Shown: positions 34,678-45,809 of the stretch, piece after piece
Layout of the letters: each line of letters opens with the position of its first letter
Numbering within the stretch: the first letter of the stretch is position 1
Assembly (NCBI GenBank): GCA_001466705.2
Contig: LATX02000078.1
Location: 806,001-870,000 of the forward strand
DNA from: Moniliophthora roreri
Lineage: Eukaryota > Basidiomycota > Agaricomycetes > Agaricales > Marasmiaceae
DNA length: 64,000 nucleotides
Direction of reading: 5' to 3'
Made by a program: the position numbers and the translations under genes
Notes under the pieces: generated by a model
Seen by the model: only the letters and a program-made list of their open reading frames with translations
What the model was told of the DNA's origin: nothing
The model's database searches: none

Positions 34678-35770
34678 GGTAGTCTCACTAGCATATGGTA
34701 ACGATGGTCAACCTCTATCATCTAGCTCAGAAGAGTCGGTTTACTCACTCCTTCCTGATCCCCTATAATCACAACCAATGCCCAGCTCCAAATATGAATT
34801 TCTTCATGTGACATTTCCCGGTCCATGTTGGGGAAGGTACGGCTGTGAATTGACTCGAGGGCTGGATAAAGGCAGAAACCCAGGACTAAGAGACTAAGGA
34901 CCAAGGTGTGTCAATTGTTGCATCGAGCGCATTCCTCAGAAATCTTACCCATTCAACAGGTTCCAGAACCCAGCTCGGCTTCTGGAACAGCTGGATTAAT
35001 AGTCGTAGCGACAAACTCAGACGATATACTCTTTCCTGCCTCAGCTGCCATGGAACGAAATGCAAAATATTCACTTGATCTTTTGGGGTTTACTGTACGC
35101 CCACTGGTTGTACCAACGACTACGTCCTTGGGTTCCTTAGCGCCGGAAAACACCGCGATAAAGCCAGTCTCTGACCTCAAAGCAAAGGGCTGTTGATGGA
35201 ATCCGACACCAACCTCTTCACGATATAACGCTCAAGTTCAGTGTTCTCTTCTAGGCCACTTGAAATATGACATTTAATTCACAAGAAACCATTCAGATCT
35301 GGCAATCGACGTAGCCTTTATGTACCATCGGAACAAAGTCGGTATCCCTCAATAATCCCAAGCCTAACACATATCATGCAGGAATCAAGATTCGAGACTT
35401 CAACAAGCAAAGGATTACGCAAACCAGCATTGTCAGCTGCGTTGGCATCACTGGCCTACGACAGTGAACTTCGAGCTCAGTGAATCTGCGGCCTTTCTGA
35501 ATCTCTACAGCGACGCGGAGAAACAAGGGAGACGGAAGTCACCCGAGAGCTTGTTCGGCCGTTGCCGAAAACCGAAAAAAGGGCGCTGCAGGTATGCTCT
35601 TCAACCCTGTCGGTCTTCCGAACCAACCTTTGGTTCATATCATACCCCTGGACCTTGATAGCGTGTGAGTAAGATCGGTATCAACGCGTGAATTTAATCG
35701 TCTCTGTTTGTCACTTCAGGCATAATATCGACACCCCCACCTTCAGTTCCCACCTTCGCAGTTCACTCCG
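34678..35770. other. Intergenic region with unplaced coding-like fragments
   Basis: Short frames on both strands. A plus-strand frame from ATG 35376 (MQESRFETSTSKGLRKPALS) and a downstream stretch ending before GTATGC near 35594 could be 5' exons of the membrane-protein gene at 35771, but I could not join them in phase. Confidence 0.35.
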
Positions 35771-36864
35771 ATGCGGCTTTGGACTATCCGGAATGCCCAT
35801 GTCCTAGTCGCTCTTTACCCGATTCTCCTTGAAATTATCTATGCCTTCGTGTTGAAAAGGCGCACGAATATCACAAGGGAGCTCAGGGTTTTTAGCACTA
35901 CATATACGACAATTGTTGTTGCAGTCCTCTTCCATGTTTACCTGACCTTTGTTGTTAAAAGGTTGGCACGCAAATCCATTGCTCTCCGGCATGAGGTGGA
36001 GATCGCTGTTTCGTCCAGGACACCAAAAGAAGCTTATGCGAAATGTTCGGCCCTTTATCTTCATCAGGCACTGGCCGTCGCGACGGTCGTGAACATGGCG
36101 GTCTTCACTCGTGATGACACCGGCCCCCTGATCAAAGGATCGATAGAGAGACTGCAAAGCATTGTTCTCGATGCGTTTTTTAGCGGAATCTATTGGTGCA
36201 TTGCACTGGGCGTAGTTTATGGAATCGCTCGTGTATACGGCTTATTCCCGGGGTGGGATACCCTCGTCATTGGCTATGTTTGGCTCGTGGTCCAGATATT
36301 ACAGATAGCCCAGAAGTATTCCTCCAACATCGTGAATACAATCCTCTTCATTCTCTTCCTATATTTCTATCCCTTCACATTTCTTTCAACTCAGGAGATA
36401 GTCATGTGGATATTGGTTCACGTATCTGACGTCCTCACCGGCTTATACGCATACAACACCATGTAGGTCGCATACGACTCCGTGTCGGCCATGCTTTTCG
36501 CCATGATTGCATGATTACGAGCCGGACCCACGATGTACCAGACCCAGCACCGCACCAAGATAATAATGCGGCGGTCCCCACGGACACTAGATGGCTTGTT
36601 ATCGGCATAGTAGTGACCACAGGCATGTCCTTTTACACCAGAAAGGACGGAACCTTACTTTGGGGGACAGTTACGAAACTTTGGGAGATGGCTGGGTATG
36701 GAGCGCAACTTAGTAGTGCTCTTTATCTGCCTCTCCTTGTTGCATTGTCCCATGTAGAACAATTCATGGAGACGGAAGCCCAAGGCAATGTGGAAGAAGG
36801 TGGAATTGTACTGGGGTCAACTGAGCAGCCGAAAGATGAAGCACAACTGGCTGAGACAGTCTAG
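35771..36864 (+). CDS. Multi-pass membrane protein of unknown function
   Basis: Two exons (intron 36463-36521) give 344 aa. Hydrophobic segments: VLVALYPILLEIIYAFVL, TTIVVAVLFHVYLTFVV, AFFSGIYWCIALGVVYGI, LVIGYVWLVVQILQIA, IVNTILFILFLYFYPFTFL, MWILVHVSDVLTGLY and WLVIGIVVTTGMSFY, so six or seven helices. The loop after helix 2 holds RHEVEIAVSSRTPKEAYAKC. The C-terminal end is acidic and Gln/Glu-rich. No transporter, channel or enzyme motif is visible. The intron join in phase, with hydrophobic sequence on both sides, supports a real gene. Upstream exons may be missing. Confidence 0.65.
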
Positions 36865-37061
36865 ATTAGATTTGTTCAGAGGGCGGGTCTCAAGATACTA
36901 GGAGCAAAGCAAGGTGTACATTCCTTATAAACATAACGGAGATTGAGTTGCGCAGCGTTCGTTACAGTACCATATACATAGGCAATGCCCGTCTGAAGAC
37001 TGCTCGGCGATTATTGTGAAGCAGCATCAGACAGAACATATCTTTACTTCATTTTCCTGCG

Positions 37062-38905
37062 TCATAGAAGTCGAATCAGTATCACTGCCTTCCAACAGAA
37101 CCAAGTTGTCACCTTGATTAGTGCCAAAGTATCTTCATTCCATATATACCATGAAGCTTCCTCCGAGAGCTCTCCGTCAATGATTCGGCACGGCAAACTT
37201 GTGACAATGGGTGAAGAGAACAGAGGCGAGCGCACCACTATTGTGTGCGACAACTGAATGGGAGAATCCTTTTGGAAACCGTATCGCATCGGAAACGGGT
37301 TGAAGTCGAATATACGGTATTGTCGCTCAGCTTTCGGGCGGTCTGATGCGAACGGGTCTGTGTCAGACCTTCTCGCTAACATTCGCATGCCGCAACTTGT
37401 CGTTCCATCGCCCCATTGCAAAAATTTTGTGTTGGAAGGGCCCCAGGACTCCCAAGGAATAGTAGCACTGACACGTTCATCCACGGCCCTAGGCAAGAAT
37501 GCCAGTTTCCTTGCGTGGTACAGTAAAAGTGAACGAGGGATGAACAAGGCAAAACACTGGGGCTTCTTCGTTTTTTCCGAGGCTTCCGTTTTCTCCTTTT
37601 TCTCTGACTCTTCCGTTTTCCTCGGTTTCACGATCATGCGCACCAAAACCGGGTCGTCCTGAGATGAAGCTCGGAATGGAAGGAAAGGTTGGTGAGATGG
37701 CTCATGTGCCAAGGAATGGCAAGGAGCGACCCTCAGCATCATGAACTCGTGCCCTTGAACCTTCGGGAGCAACAAGGTTATTGCTGTGCAGCGCGTTAAT
37801 CTGGCTTCTAGATCAACAATGGAAAGTCCTGGCCCTGGCGCAATGTGGGTGGCTGCAAAGTATAGTTTGCATACCAGGAGATAACGTTCTGTGATGAGCC
37901 TGACAGTCATCCCTTTCGTACCATTTGAGAGGAACTTTAAGCAGAGTCTTTCAGGAACTATTATAAGGTCAAGTAATTGAAATTCAACCTCCTGAATCTT
38001 TCCTGTCTTCCAGTTCACAATATAAAGCTTTGGGACCAAATCTAAAATTAGGCCTGTTTTAGGACTGGCCATGATAGCAAGTGTATGCCCGCAAATCTGA
38101 ATAGTAAACTCCCAACTGTCGAGAGGTGCTGGTAGTTCAGCAACACGGATGCTCGGATACGAGGCAAGCGGGTGTGCTTTTCCATCCGTAAGAGATAGAA
38201 GCCTGATCAGAATCGGGGGTCTGCTCCTGTAAGGATGATCAGTGAGCCCGACCTATCGAGAGGCCGTCATGTACTCACTGCTCTATCTTATGGTTTGAAT
38301 CCAGGCAGACAAGTAAATCCTGAGCGGGACTATAATTGAAGGTGTCGTTCTGAATACAGTCCAAACTCCATTGCTTCATCTCGATGCCTCGGGCCGAGGA
38401 GGGTAACTGTGTAAATACGTGACAGATTCCGTCGGGAAATTCGAGAGCTTGAGCGAAGACTCCACCAGCGAAATTCCAGGGATATTTAGGATCACTCGAA
38501 ATAGTGACCGACTTTGTCCAGCGAAAATCCTTCCAAGCCTTCTGATGAGCTTCGAGCTGAGCAAGTCGTGCCTCTATATCATACGATGAATCAACAGTTC
38601 CATCCTCCAGGTTTGCTAGAGCCAACCGGGCCTTGTATTCATGTAATCGAGTGGATTTTATAATGTCCCTGAGCCTGGTGCACACCTTACCGCAGGTCAG
38701 AGCCGAACACATAAGAGTCATTCAGAAATACCTGTAAGCAACGAGAGACGCCTGTTATATCGAGCTCGGCCACGATCCGAATAATGATTTTGTGCGGAAG
38801 GCGAAATAGATGGTCCTGGGGCACGGTTTGAATATGTAGGACATTCTTAATTGCATTTAGCTGTTGCTCAAGCTGGCGAGTAAAGGAAGTAATGACAGCT
38901 CGCAT
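37062..38905 (-). CDS. F-box domain protein
   Basis: Probable substrate receptor of an SCF ubiquitin ligase. Exons 38905-38732, 38685-38279 and 38226-37062 give 581 aa in frame. The F-box sits at the start: VPQDHLFRLPHKIIIRIVAE, ITGVSRCLQ, then VCTRLRDIIKSTRLHEYKAR. The rest resembles the Agaricomycete F-box family with CGHTLAIMA, LYIVNWKTGKIQE, ERYLLVCKLYFAATH and FNPFPMRYGF. A charged Lys/Glu stretch (TEESEKKEKTEASEKTKKPQ) lies in the middle. The start at 38905 aligns with the first Met of the decayed copy; 38986 is an alternative. A last intron from the codons after LALIK would move the end to 37027. A broken inverted paralog lies at 10.3-12.5 kb. The first intron is only 46 nt. Confidence 0.85.
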
Positions 38906-38986
38906 GAGAGCTATGAGTTCGTGAGAATTGTTCGATAGCGAAGGCGATTCGATCCATCCTTCTTCGATGAGTATCACCACATGCAA

Positions 38987-39947
38987 CCTGCGCGCCAGGT
39001 ACCACTCATCAGCAAAAACCGCGCAGTGCTATAATGGGTTCCCAGGGCTTTATAATCCACCTGCAGGGTATTATGACCCTTAAAACCAGTCATAACCCCC
39101 ACAAACCAGGCCACAACCAGGTTATAATCCCCCTGGAGCTAGGTTATAGCACTTTCCGGTTTTTGCTGATGCTTGAACATGTTTCTGATTCGCGATCACA
39201 ACTGTCGCTTACTATGATATCTGATGTGAACTGTTATAGACTTCCAGCATCCAGAAATCGGCAAACGTTTTGTGTCCTCATCAGAATTGAACGTTGCTGG
39301 ATAGTAGGTACTTTCCGTTCCAATCTAGAGACCCTATTGCATCTGGTATTTCCGGTGTCATTCTTCTAGAGTCCGCCAAGCGAGTATAGGTGGGAGTGGG
39401 CCCTGGCCGAATTGAAAGTTAGAAGTCGTGGTTGAGAATTGACGTGATGACTGGGACTCGGCGGTGGCGGTGGCCTGGGCCCTGTACGTGATCGGATACA
39501 TGAACATCGGCTTGGAGGGCCGGAGGCGGAGCAGAAATCTTCGCGCAGAGTCGTCAGAACTTCAGGCCCAAGGATACTCTGCGCATCCTTCGCCGCTGCC
39601 ACAGGCGATCAGCGACGTTATAAAGTCTTGTATCTAAGCATGTCTGGAGGTTGACTCAAAAGACAGCTTCATGTTCGTACTGGCGCCAGAGTGCTCATTG
39701 TGCTTTAGCCTACTCTACTACAAGAATCACTTTGACGAAGGTGTGGTTTACAACTGCTCGGAGTCGGGTACCGTTGAGTACTAAGTATACGTCTGAAGGC
39801 GCCTACTGTCATCAAACTGCATGCAGACCAGTCTACAAGATGCACGAAAATCCTTGATTCCAATATTACATTGCTGATTGCTGATTACTACTAGTACAGT
39901 TGGAGACTAACTACACTCAAAAGTACGAAAACCGATCGACCCAGATA
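38987..39947. other. Intergenic region
   Basis: Holds the foldback element at 39008-39170. A minus-strand open frame at 39366-39602 with a polyproline stretch has no other support and is not called. Confidence 0.45.
39008..39170. mobile_element. Short foldback/MITE-like element, 163 bp
   Basis: Imperfect terminal inverted repeats: ATCAGCAAAAACCG opens the left end and its reverse complement closes the right end; the arms continue with AGTGCTATAA on both sides. Inside are several related CCAGG-TTATAA-CC type blocks, so most of the element can fold back. No clear target duplication is visible. It sits in the 5' flank of the F-box gene. Confidence 0.6.
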
Positions 39948-41752
39948 CTAGTTCGTGATGGCCTTGGTGAACTTGGTCTCCGCAAAGCCAATCTGACTGT
40001 TGGTGGTATCATACACACTGTAGAAGCGCTGAAGGAAGGTGAAGCCATCTACATGCGCAGATTAACCTCAGTACCACAAAAGAGAGACTATGCAACATAC
40101 TAATGAAGTCGAGTCCGGTTCCAGACGGCTGTCCCATATCGGCAAACACGAGATAGATCTTGTCGGTCTGTCCACCGAACATAGTGTTCATCTTACGAGG
40201 CCAAATTTGAGCATTAGGAGTGAGCTCGCAAGACATCTATGCAAATGTTAGTGAAATGCTAAACGGCAACAGTAACACGTACATCGCCAATGTGGAACAT
40301 CATGCTCTTCATGTTCTTGAACTGCTCTTTGGTGACGGTAAGAAGACCAGTAGCGCTGAGAAATTCCGTCAGTGCTTCATCTACATAAATACTGGGGAAG
40401 CCTACTCGTCCATAACGGCACCGGTCATCTTCATATACTTCTCGAAGCAGTCGGTAGCGAGCATGATGAGAGTAGTTCCAGTGTCGACGATACCAGCGCA
40501 ATTGTTCAAGATCTGTTGACCATCGTACTTGATGACCTGATCGACACCCCAGTACTGGCACGCTGGAGAGGTCTTGGTGATAGGAACGTATTTAATGGAC
40601 GTAGTGGTTCTGCAAAGGAATTATAAACTTCGTGTTGTCCAGAGACGAATAGATCACAAACTTGGTTTCGTCAACACCGCCAAAGGTCATCTCGCCATTG
40701 GGGAGGCTTTCGCCGGTCGTCGGGGCATAGAAAATGCCAATAGATTCTGTCTGGATGGTACCCTGCTTGAGGAGGCTATCGGTGACGGTAGGCACAGACT
40801 CCATGCCCTGAACGGTGCCTATGGATACAATAAACCTCGTGGGGAGAACACAAGCTTGAGATACAAGACGTACCATGAGTAAGGTCTACAGGGCCGATAC
40901 TGAAGAGATTGTCAGCAGTGATGGAAAGACGAGGTGAATGAGATACACACCCAAGAATGCCATCAATACCATCGTTACCAAAGCCTTTTGTTTCGCGAGC
41001 GATGCCAATAGACTGTTCCTCGATCATCAAGTTGTCCGAGAGCGCAACGCAATCAGTGTCTGAGAGACGATAGTCAGCGTATATGCGCGTATATAGTGAG
41101 CATGTGCTCACATTCGGTTCCAATAAAAGATCCAGAACCATAAGTGACACTCTGACGATATGTGAGTAGTTTCTTTGGACGAGCGAGGTGGTAGACATAC
41201 AACTTCCTTCCTTTCACTGATGAAAAGGTAATCAGTAACATTGAACCAAGTCATTTACAAAAGGCGAGTTTACGTTTGACTCTGCTTCGAGGGCTTGTAC
41301 TCCTTGTTGGCACCAACCCAGGTATTCGAGCTTCCTATACGAGAGCGTAGACGTCAGTAGATGCAAAATTGGCAAAGGCAAGTAGCAAACCGGTGTCGAT
41401 AAGGAGGTTGTAGGTGGTAGCAGGGTTACCGATGGCGACAGGCATAACATAGGTGACAGCTGAGGACGACGACGAGTCAGATATCGAGATGACACGCATA
41501 CATGTACCAGAGACACTCACCACTGTCTGTAACGTCGACAGAGTTCTTGCCGGCTGGCGTAGGTGGTGCTTGATGTCCGTGCTTCTTTCTAAACTCGAGA
41601 GGACCATGAGGGTGCATACCACTCATGAGCTTCTGGGCACGAGCGCGGTCGCGGTTGACGATGTGCTTCATGTGGTTGCCAACCACAGGCTGAAGGTCGG
41701 CGTCTTTGGCCATGGGCGAGAGAGAGCTCTTGAAGGAGACGGTGGATGGCAT
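39948..41752 (-). CDS. Polyporopepsin-type aspartic protease
   Basis: Pepsin-family (A1) endopeptidase close to the basidiomycete polyporopepsin group. On the minus strand: propeptide-like start MPSTVSFKSSLSPMAKDADL, HMKHIVNRDRARAQKL, then VTYVMPVAIGNPATTYNLL, first motif LLIDTGSSNTWVGA, VSVTYGSGSFIGTEYTD with the flap Tyr, IGIARETKGFGNDGIDGILG, IGPVDLTHGTVQG, SVPTVTDSLLKQGTI, the second motif AGIVDTGTTLIML, LTPNAQIWPRKMNT and the end FLQRFYSVYDTTNSQIGFAE. About eleven exons; the stop is at 39948-39950. No N-terminal signal peptide is seen at ATG 41752 and no in-frame ATG precedes it, so either an upstream exon is missed or the protein leaves the cell by another route. Family identity is firm; each exon border is moderately sure. 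Confidence 0.9.
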
Positions 41753-43023
41753 GGTGGACGTTCTGAATATGGGGAAAATGTGGGAGATGGTGGTGGTTTG
41801 GAAGAAAGAGAGGAAAGAGGCCTTGGTTGGTTTATATACGCCCAGGTGTGAGACATATCAGATCTCGCGTGGCTTGAGGAAAGAGGTCACGATTTCGCGT
41901 TCCATGACAGAAAGTGGGCAAGCTCACCTTACTCCCTCTCATAAGCATCAAATTTATCCAGAACGCGGTTTAAAAGACCTATTGACACGTCGTGGAGGTC
42001 AGGCTTCTGGGCAAAGCCTGAAAAATGACCGCGACTTTCAGGCATAGGTGCGGGAAATCGAGCCCTAGAATCGACCGGTCAGCTAAAAGTTTCTAATATA
42101 TCATCGAATGAAGACGCCCCGTATATCGTCAAGGACATGTACACCCAGTACGTGAGGAGAAAAAGAATGATAGGATATGCTGGTAAGAGTAATGTCCATT
42201 CTCTCTGTGTTTTCGACGCGTCAAAAAAATTATTATTATTTCTTTTCCATTCAGAAGAAGTTACACGAACCTATTCAAATACCAAGTTACACCCAAAGTC
42301 AAGATGCATTCATCAGGAAGAAGAGGCCACAGGAGATGAACGACGGTGTCGATGTTCAAGTAACAAAACCATAAGATTCTAGCGATCTGCTGCGATTCAC
42401 TACAGGTGAGATGTTCCGAAGTTGAGTCGCTCATTGGTAACGGGTAGTAGAGAGCAAGCGAATCAATTGCCGACGACGACGACGGCACCGGTGACAAAAT
42501 TTCTCACGTGCACAGCCACCGCGACACCTCTGCAAGTTTCTGTTCTATGGATCTAGGAGCATCTGGATGCTCCTAGAACTCTTATCTATTGGTTACTGTT
42601 TTTCTGTACGTTCAATGCGCAGTATCTAATATCACTAACACTCCGTACTCCTACAATCATATCTTCGCAGGTGACTCAGTGTACGAATTGCTTAGCATTG
42701 AAATCCATATCCCTGCGATGGTAAAAAAGGTTCATTCCAAGTTAACAGCTTTCGCCGAGGTGTAACTGGATCCCTTCCTACAGAAACGTAGGCCTCCAAA
42801 AGGGTACGTCTCTCAAAATAGGGATTTTGTAAATCTTATCGCCTTGTAGGACTCCGCGCCCACCGAGAACTATCATCATATGTAGGACACCGTCAATTCC
42901 ATCCTATCTACTACAAATCGTATGTCATAACTCAAGACTTAGATGCAATCCATCAACTTGTACTCGATTTGGCTTGTCACGCTACTCATCTTCACGAACA
43001 ACTAAGATCAGCCTCAACGTTCC
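41753..43023. other. Intergenic region
   Basis: No gene supported. Contains a 26-bp palindrome at 42552-42577. Confidence 0.5.
42552..42577. repeat. Perfect 12-bp inverted repeat
   Basis: TCTAGGAGCATC, a 2-nt gap TG, then its exact reverse complement. It lies in a gene-free stretch; it could be a binding site, a hairpin or a transposon scar. Confidence 0.6.
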
Positions 43024-44570
43024 ATGGCTTCAGATGACATTTCATCATCACCCCGTTCCAGTATTTCTTCATCTCCACCCGTTGGGTCATACTCAGGCCT
43101 TTTCGCGGACCAGTTTTTGAACGATCGACTGGATTTTGTTACGCACCAAGTGGAACGTCTTCATATCAACAGTTCGGTGACGACTCGTCGTTTTGATTTC
43201 TACAACGGCCCTAGTTTGGCGCAGTCCATCATGCAGCCGCATAAGGAGGACGATTCAAAAATACGAGTGATGAGGTGACCTCAATGTGGAACGTTTATTC
43301 CGTACGCACTATTTTCTTGTAACGTGTGCGTCTGCCTGACGGGAGGTTTTGCAGTTGCAAAGTGAAAAAGAAGACCTCAGTCCTGAACTTGCTTTCCCTG
43401 ACGATGACCTCGTGAACGAGTTTATCGACGCCTTCTTCCCTATCCTTCATCGCAACATTTTCCAATGGTTTAATCAATGATTCGCGTGCACTGTCCTTAC
43501 TGTGTATGCTTATGGGACGCCGCTTCTCCGATGATCCTCGTATCTTCGATGACATTAGGGAGCCATCGAGTGCGGGTTGGGCGCATGTTAGTTGCCTCTT
43601 GGTCACGGTATTCCTTGTGCTCGAGACATCGGCATTCATAGGAAACGTTTGGGACCCTTCAAACCAACAGTGGAATCTCAACTATGGAACCAAGTATTCT
43701 GAGCCTTGGTCAGCGTACCATCCGTTTCTCGTCCGATAGCCGGATCGAGGCGAACTTCTGCACACATCAGGCCTACATCCAGGGATATGGCTTTCCCAAG
43801 CCCACCGATGGCGTTTGGCCTCTTCCTAGGAGCAGTACAGAGCTTGGAAGCTTGCCTCTCCATACGATCTTCAAGATGCCAGGCCCCAACGCAAATAGTT
43901 CGTGGTCCCCCGACTTTGGGCCTAGTTTGCTGTGCCTCCCTCCGATGAACATTCGTCGAACTACTTGGACAGGCTCGCGACGGAAAATTTGTTCTCGGTC
44001 TTTGGGAATATAAGTAAACGAGAATAAACACATTGGCGTGTTCTCAAGGCTGGCAATTTCAATCTAGATCCTATATCTGGTCAGCATTCTTACTGGAGAT
44101 TCGAACGCGCGACAGTGAAGCATATGTTTATTCGGTACTTGAGCTGCAATCTATTCATGTCTTGCACAGAAACTGGCCCGTGATTGGTTGGAACATGATG
44201 ACAGGCACGTTCTCTACTTGGTAAATCCTGTTGAACGTTTGGGTTGTGGATTGTACTTTGTTCTGTGTAGCACTAGTATTTACTGTATGTTTGTATAATT
44301 TATCAGTCTGGACAAGACCGAATTATCCCCTCATCTCCAATCTGAACCGCGATACAATAGCGGCACTGTACACCTCCAGCCGCGCTATCGGAAAGGGCGG
44401 CTGCAGAACATTGTTCCTTAGTGAGGCGGCTTTATGCAAGTGAGAGTATTCCAAAAGGAAAGGTACTTTACGATGTCTCCGTTTGCGTTGACTGAGTTAT
44501 TGACCTGGTAGACATCGATTGCCATGACTCTTATGAAGATGAACTTGTCAACAATTCAGTGCGCTCAAGT
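43024..44570 (+). pseudogene. Decayed fungal zinc-cluster transcription factor (XlnR-like)
   Basis: Fragments of the regulatory middle region of a fungal-specific transcription factor: RRFDFYNGPSLAQSIM, FPDDDLVNEFIDAFFPILHR, GRRFSDDPRIFDDIREPSSA (the conserved G-x-RFSDDPR phrase), SAFIGNVWDPSNQQW, and further on DIDCHDSYEDELVN. These lie in different frames with stops between them, for example just after HRNIFQWFNQ, and splice sites do not repair them. No Zn2Cys6 cluster is found upstream, so the DNA-binding part is gone. A related intact-looking gene starts at 63437. The dead-gene call is an inference from broken frames; the right boundary is approximate. Confidence 0.6.
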
Positions 44571-44830
44571 GCGTTTATCGGAAACGATAAACGATATCCA
44601 AGGTGACGTCAGCCACTAGTTTTGGCGTCCTTCCACCAGGCTACTCGGTATGGGTGTGCCAGGTTAAACTTGAAGATGACCGTCTTCCATTTCGACAGGT
44701 TTCACTGGGCATCAAGCCTCAAAAGTAACTTGAAGAAATACACTGCGTTGTCATGCTACAGGTGTAGAATTATGATACAGCGGGGTGAATTACGTGGAGT
44801 GTGACCTGAAAGACTAAACACCTGCTCCCA

Positions 44831-45504
44831 TTATTGTCGTTCCACAGCGTTCCCTTTCCCCTTTAACCTTCGGCCTGTAGTCGACCCACTCCCTCCAACA
44901 GAGTCAAACCCGCCGGTAAAACCCGTCTCATATGTTGTCGCGGCAGGCGTGGAACTCCATATCCCAATTTTTGAAAAAGGCGTGAAAGGGCCTGCGGTGG
45001 ATGCAGTTGCGTCCGGACCCGGACCTGGTGGACCCATCATGCTCCGCATGATTTTATCAATGTCGTCTGTTACAATGGGTTCATGCATCGCAGCGAGCGA
45101 ACCACGCAGCAGAGTCCGTTGGAATATCTCGTCTTCACCGAGAGATCGAACAGTATCACGAAGGTTCTGGCATACGTGCTCGTACAAGACTGATCAAAGA
45201 GAATCTTTTAATATGCTAGCATGGAGAGTAACAACACAGCGCACATACACTTCTCTTCTGGACTGTTCGGAGGCGGCTTCACCAACAAGGGCTCCCGGTT
45301 CGCTGCTTCCTCTTCTGGTCTTGGTTTGTGTATTCCAATTTTCTCTTCCCACTTCATCGAGAATCGTTCATCGTCGAGTACATCCTCTGAGTCTGAGGGA
45401 GACGTCGTATCGTCCGGGTGCCTTGAGCCAACTGAACTCGCAGGCGAAGGTGGTCCCAAAGAGACCGGCGGAGGATATTCCATGTGATGTTGGGCTGCTG
45501 GCAT
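44831..45504 (-). CDS. Small hypothetical protein
   Basis: Two exons (intron 45190-45248, GTATGT..CAG) give 204 aa. It starts MPAAQHHMEYPPPVSLGPPS, has an acidic Ser-rich stretch, a charged block SMKWEEKIGIHKPRPEEEAA, and across the junction PNSPEEKFLYEHVCQNLRDT, which reads as a continuous helix-like segment and supports the splice. Then SLGEDEIFQRTLLRGSLAAM, MRSMMGPPGPGPDA, and a Gly/Ser/Thr-rich tail. No signal peptide or membrane helix. I do not recognise the family; the central helical part of about 60 residues looks like the conserved core. Confidence 0.65.
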
Positions 45505-45809
45505 ATTCGTTGGATTTAAAGAGTAAAGGACAATAAAGATTAGAGGGGAGAATGAAAGAAGTAAGAAATAAATGACAAAAAAAACGCTCAAAGCGTCATG
45601 GAGGTAAGAAAGAAGGACGCGTAAAATGTCAATCAACGAAATTTCAACATGACGCGTTACCACGTGCATCACATGCTCCTGAGAGGGAAGTCGAACCAAA
45701 TGCAATTCACACCGCGATCCGTACAGTCTAGTAAAGATATTAAAATGACGTGGTAAGATACAGTGAATTTGAATAATCAAGAAGTGTTAGTTTATTTAAA
45801 TAAAGGAGA

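Noticed and set aside
39366..39602. Minus-strand open frame with polyproline
   Set aside because: No conserved motif and no neighbouring exons; GC-rich low complexity explains it.
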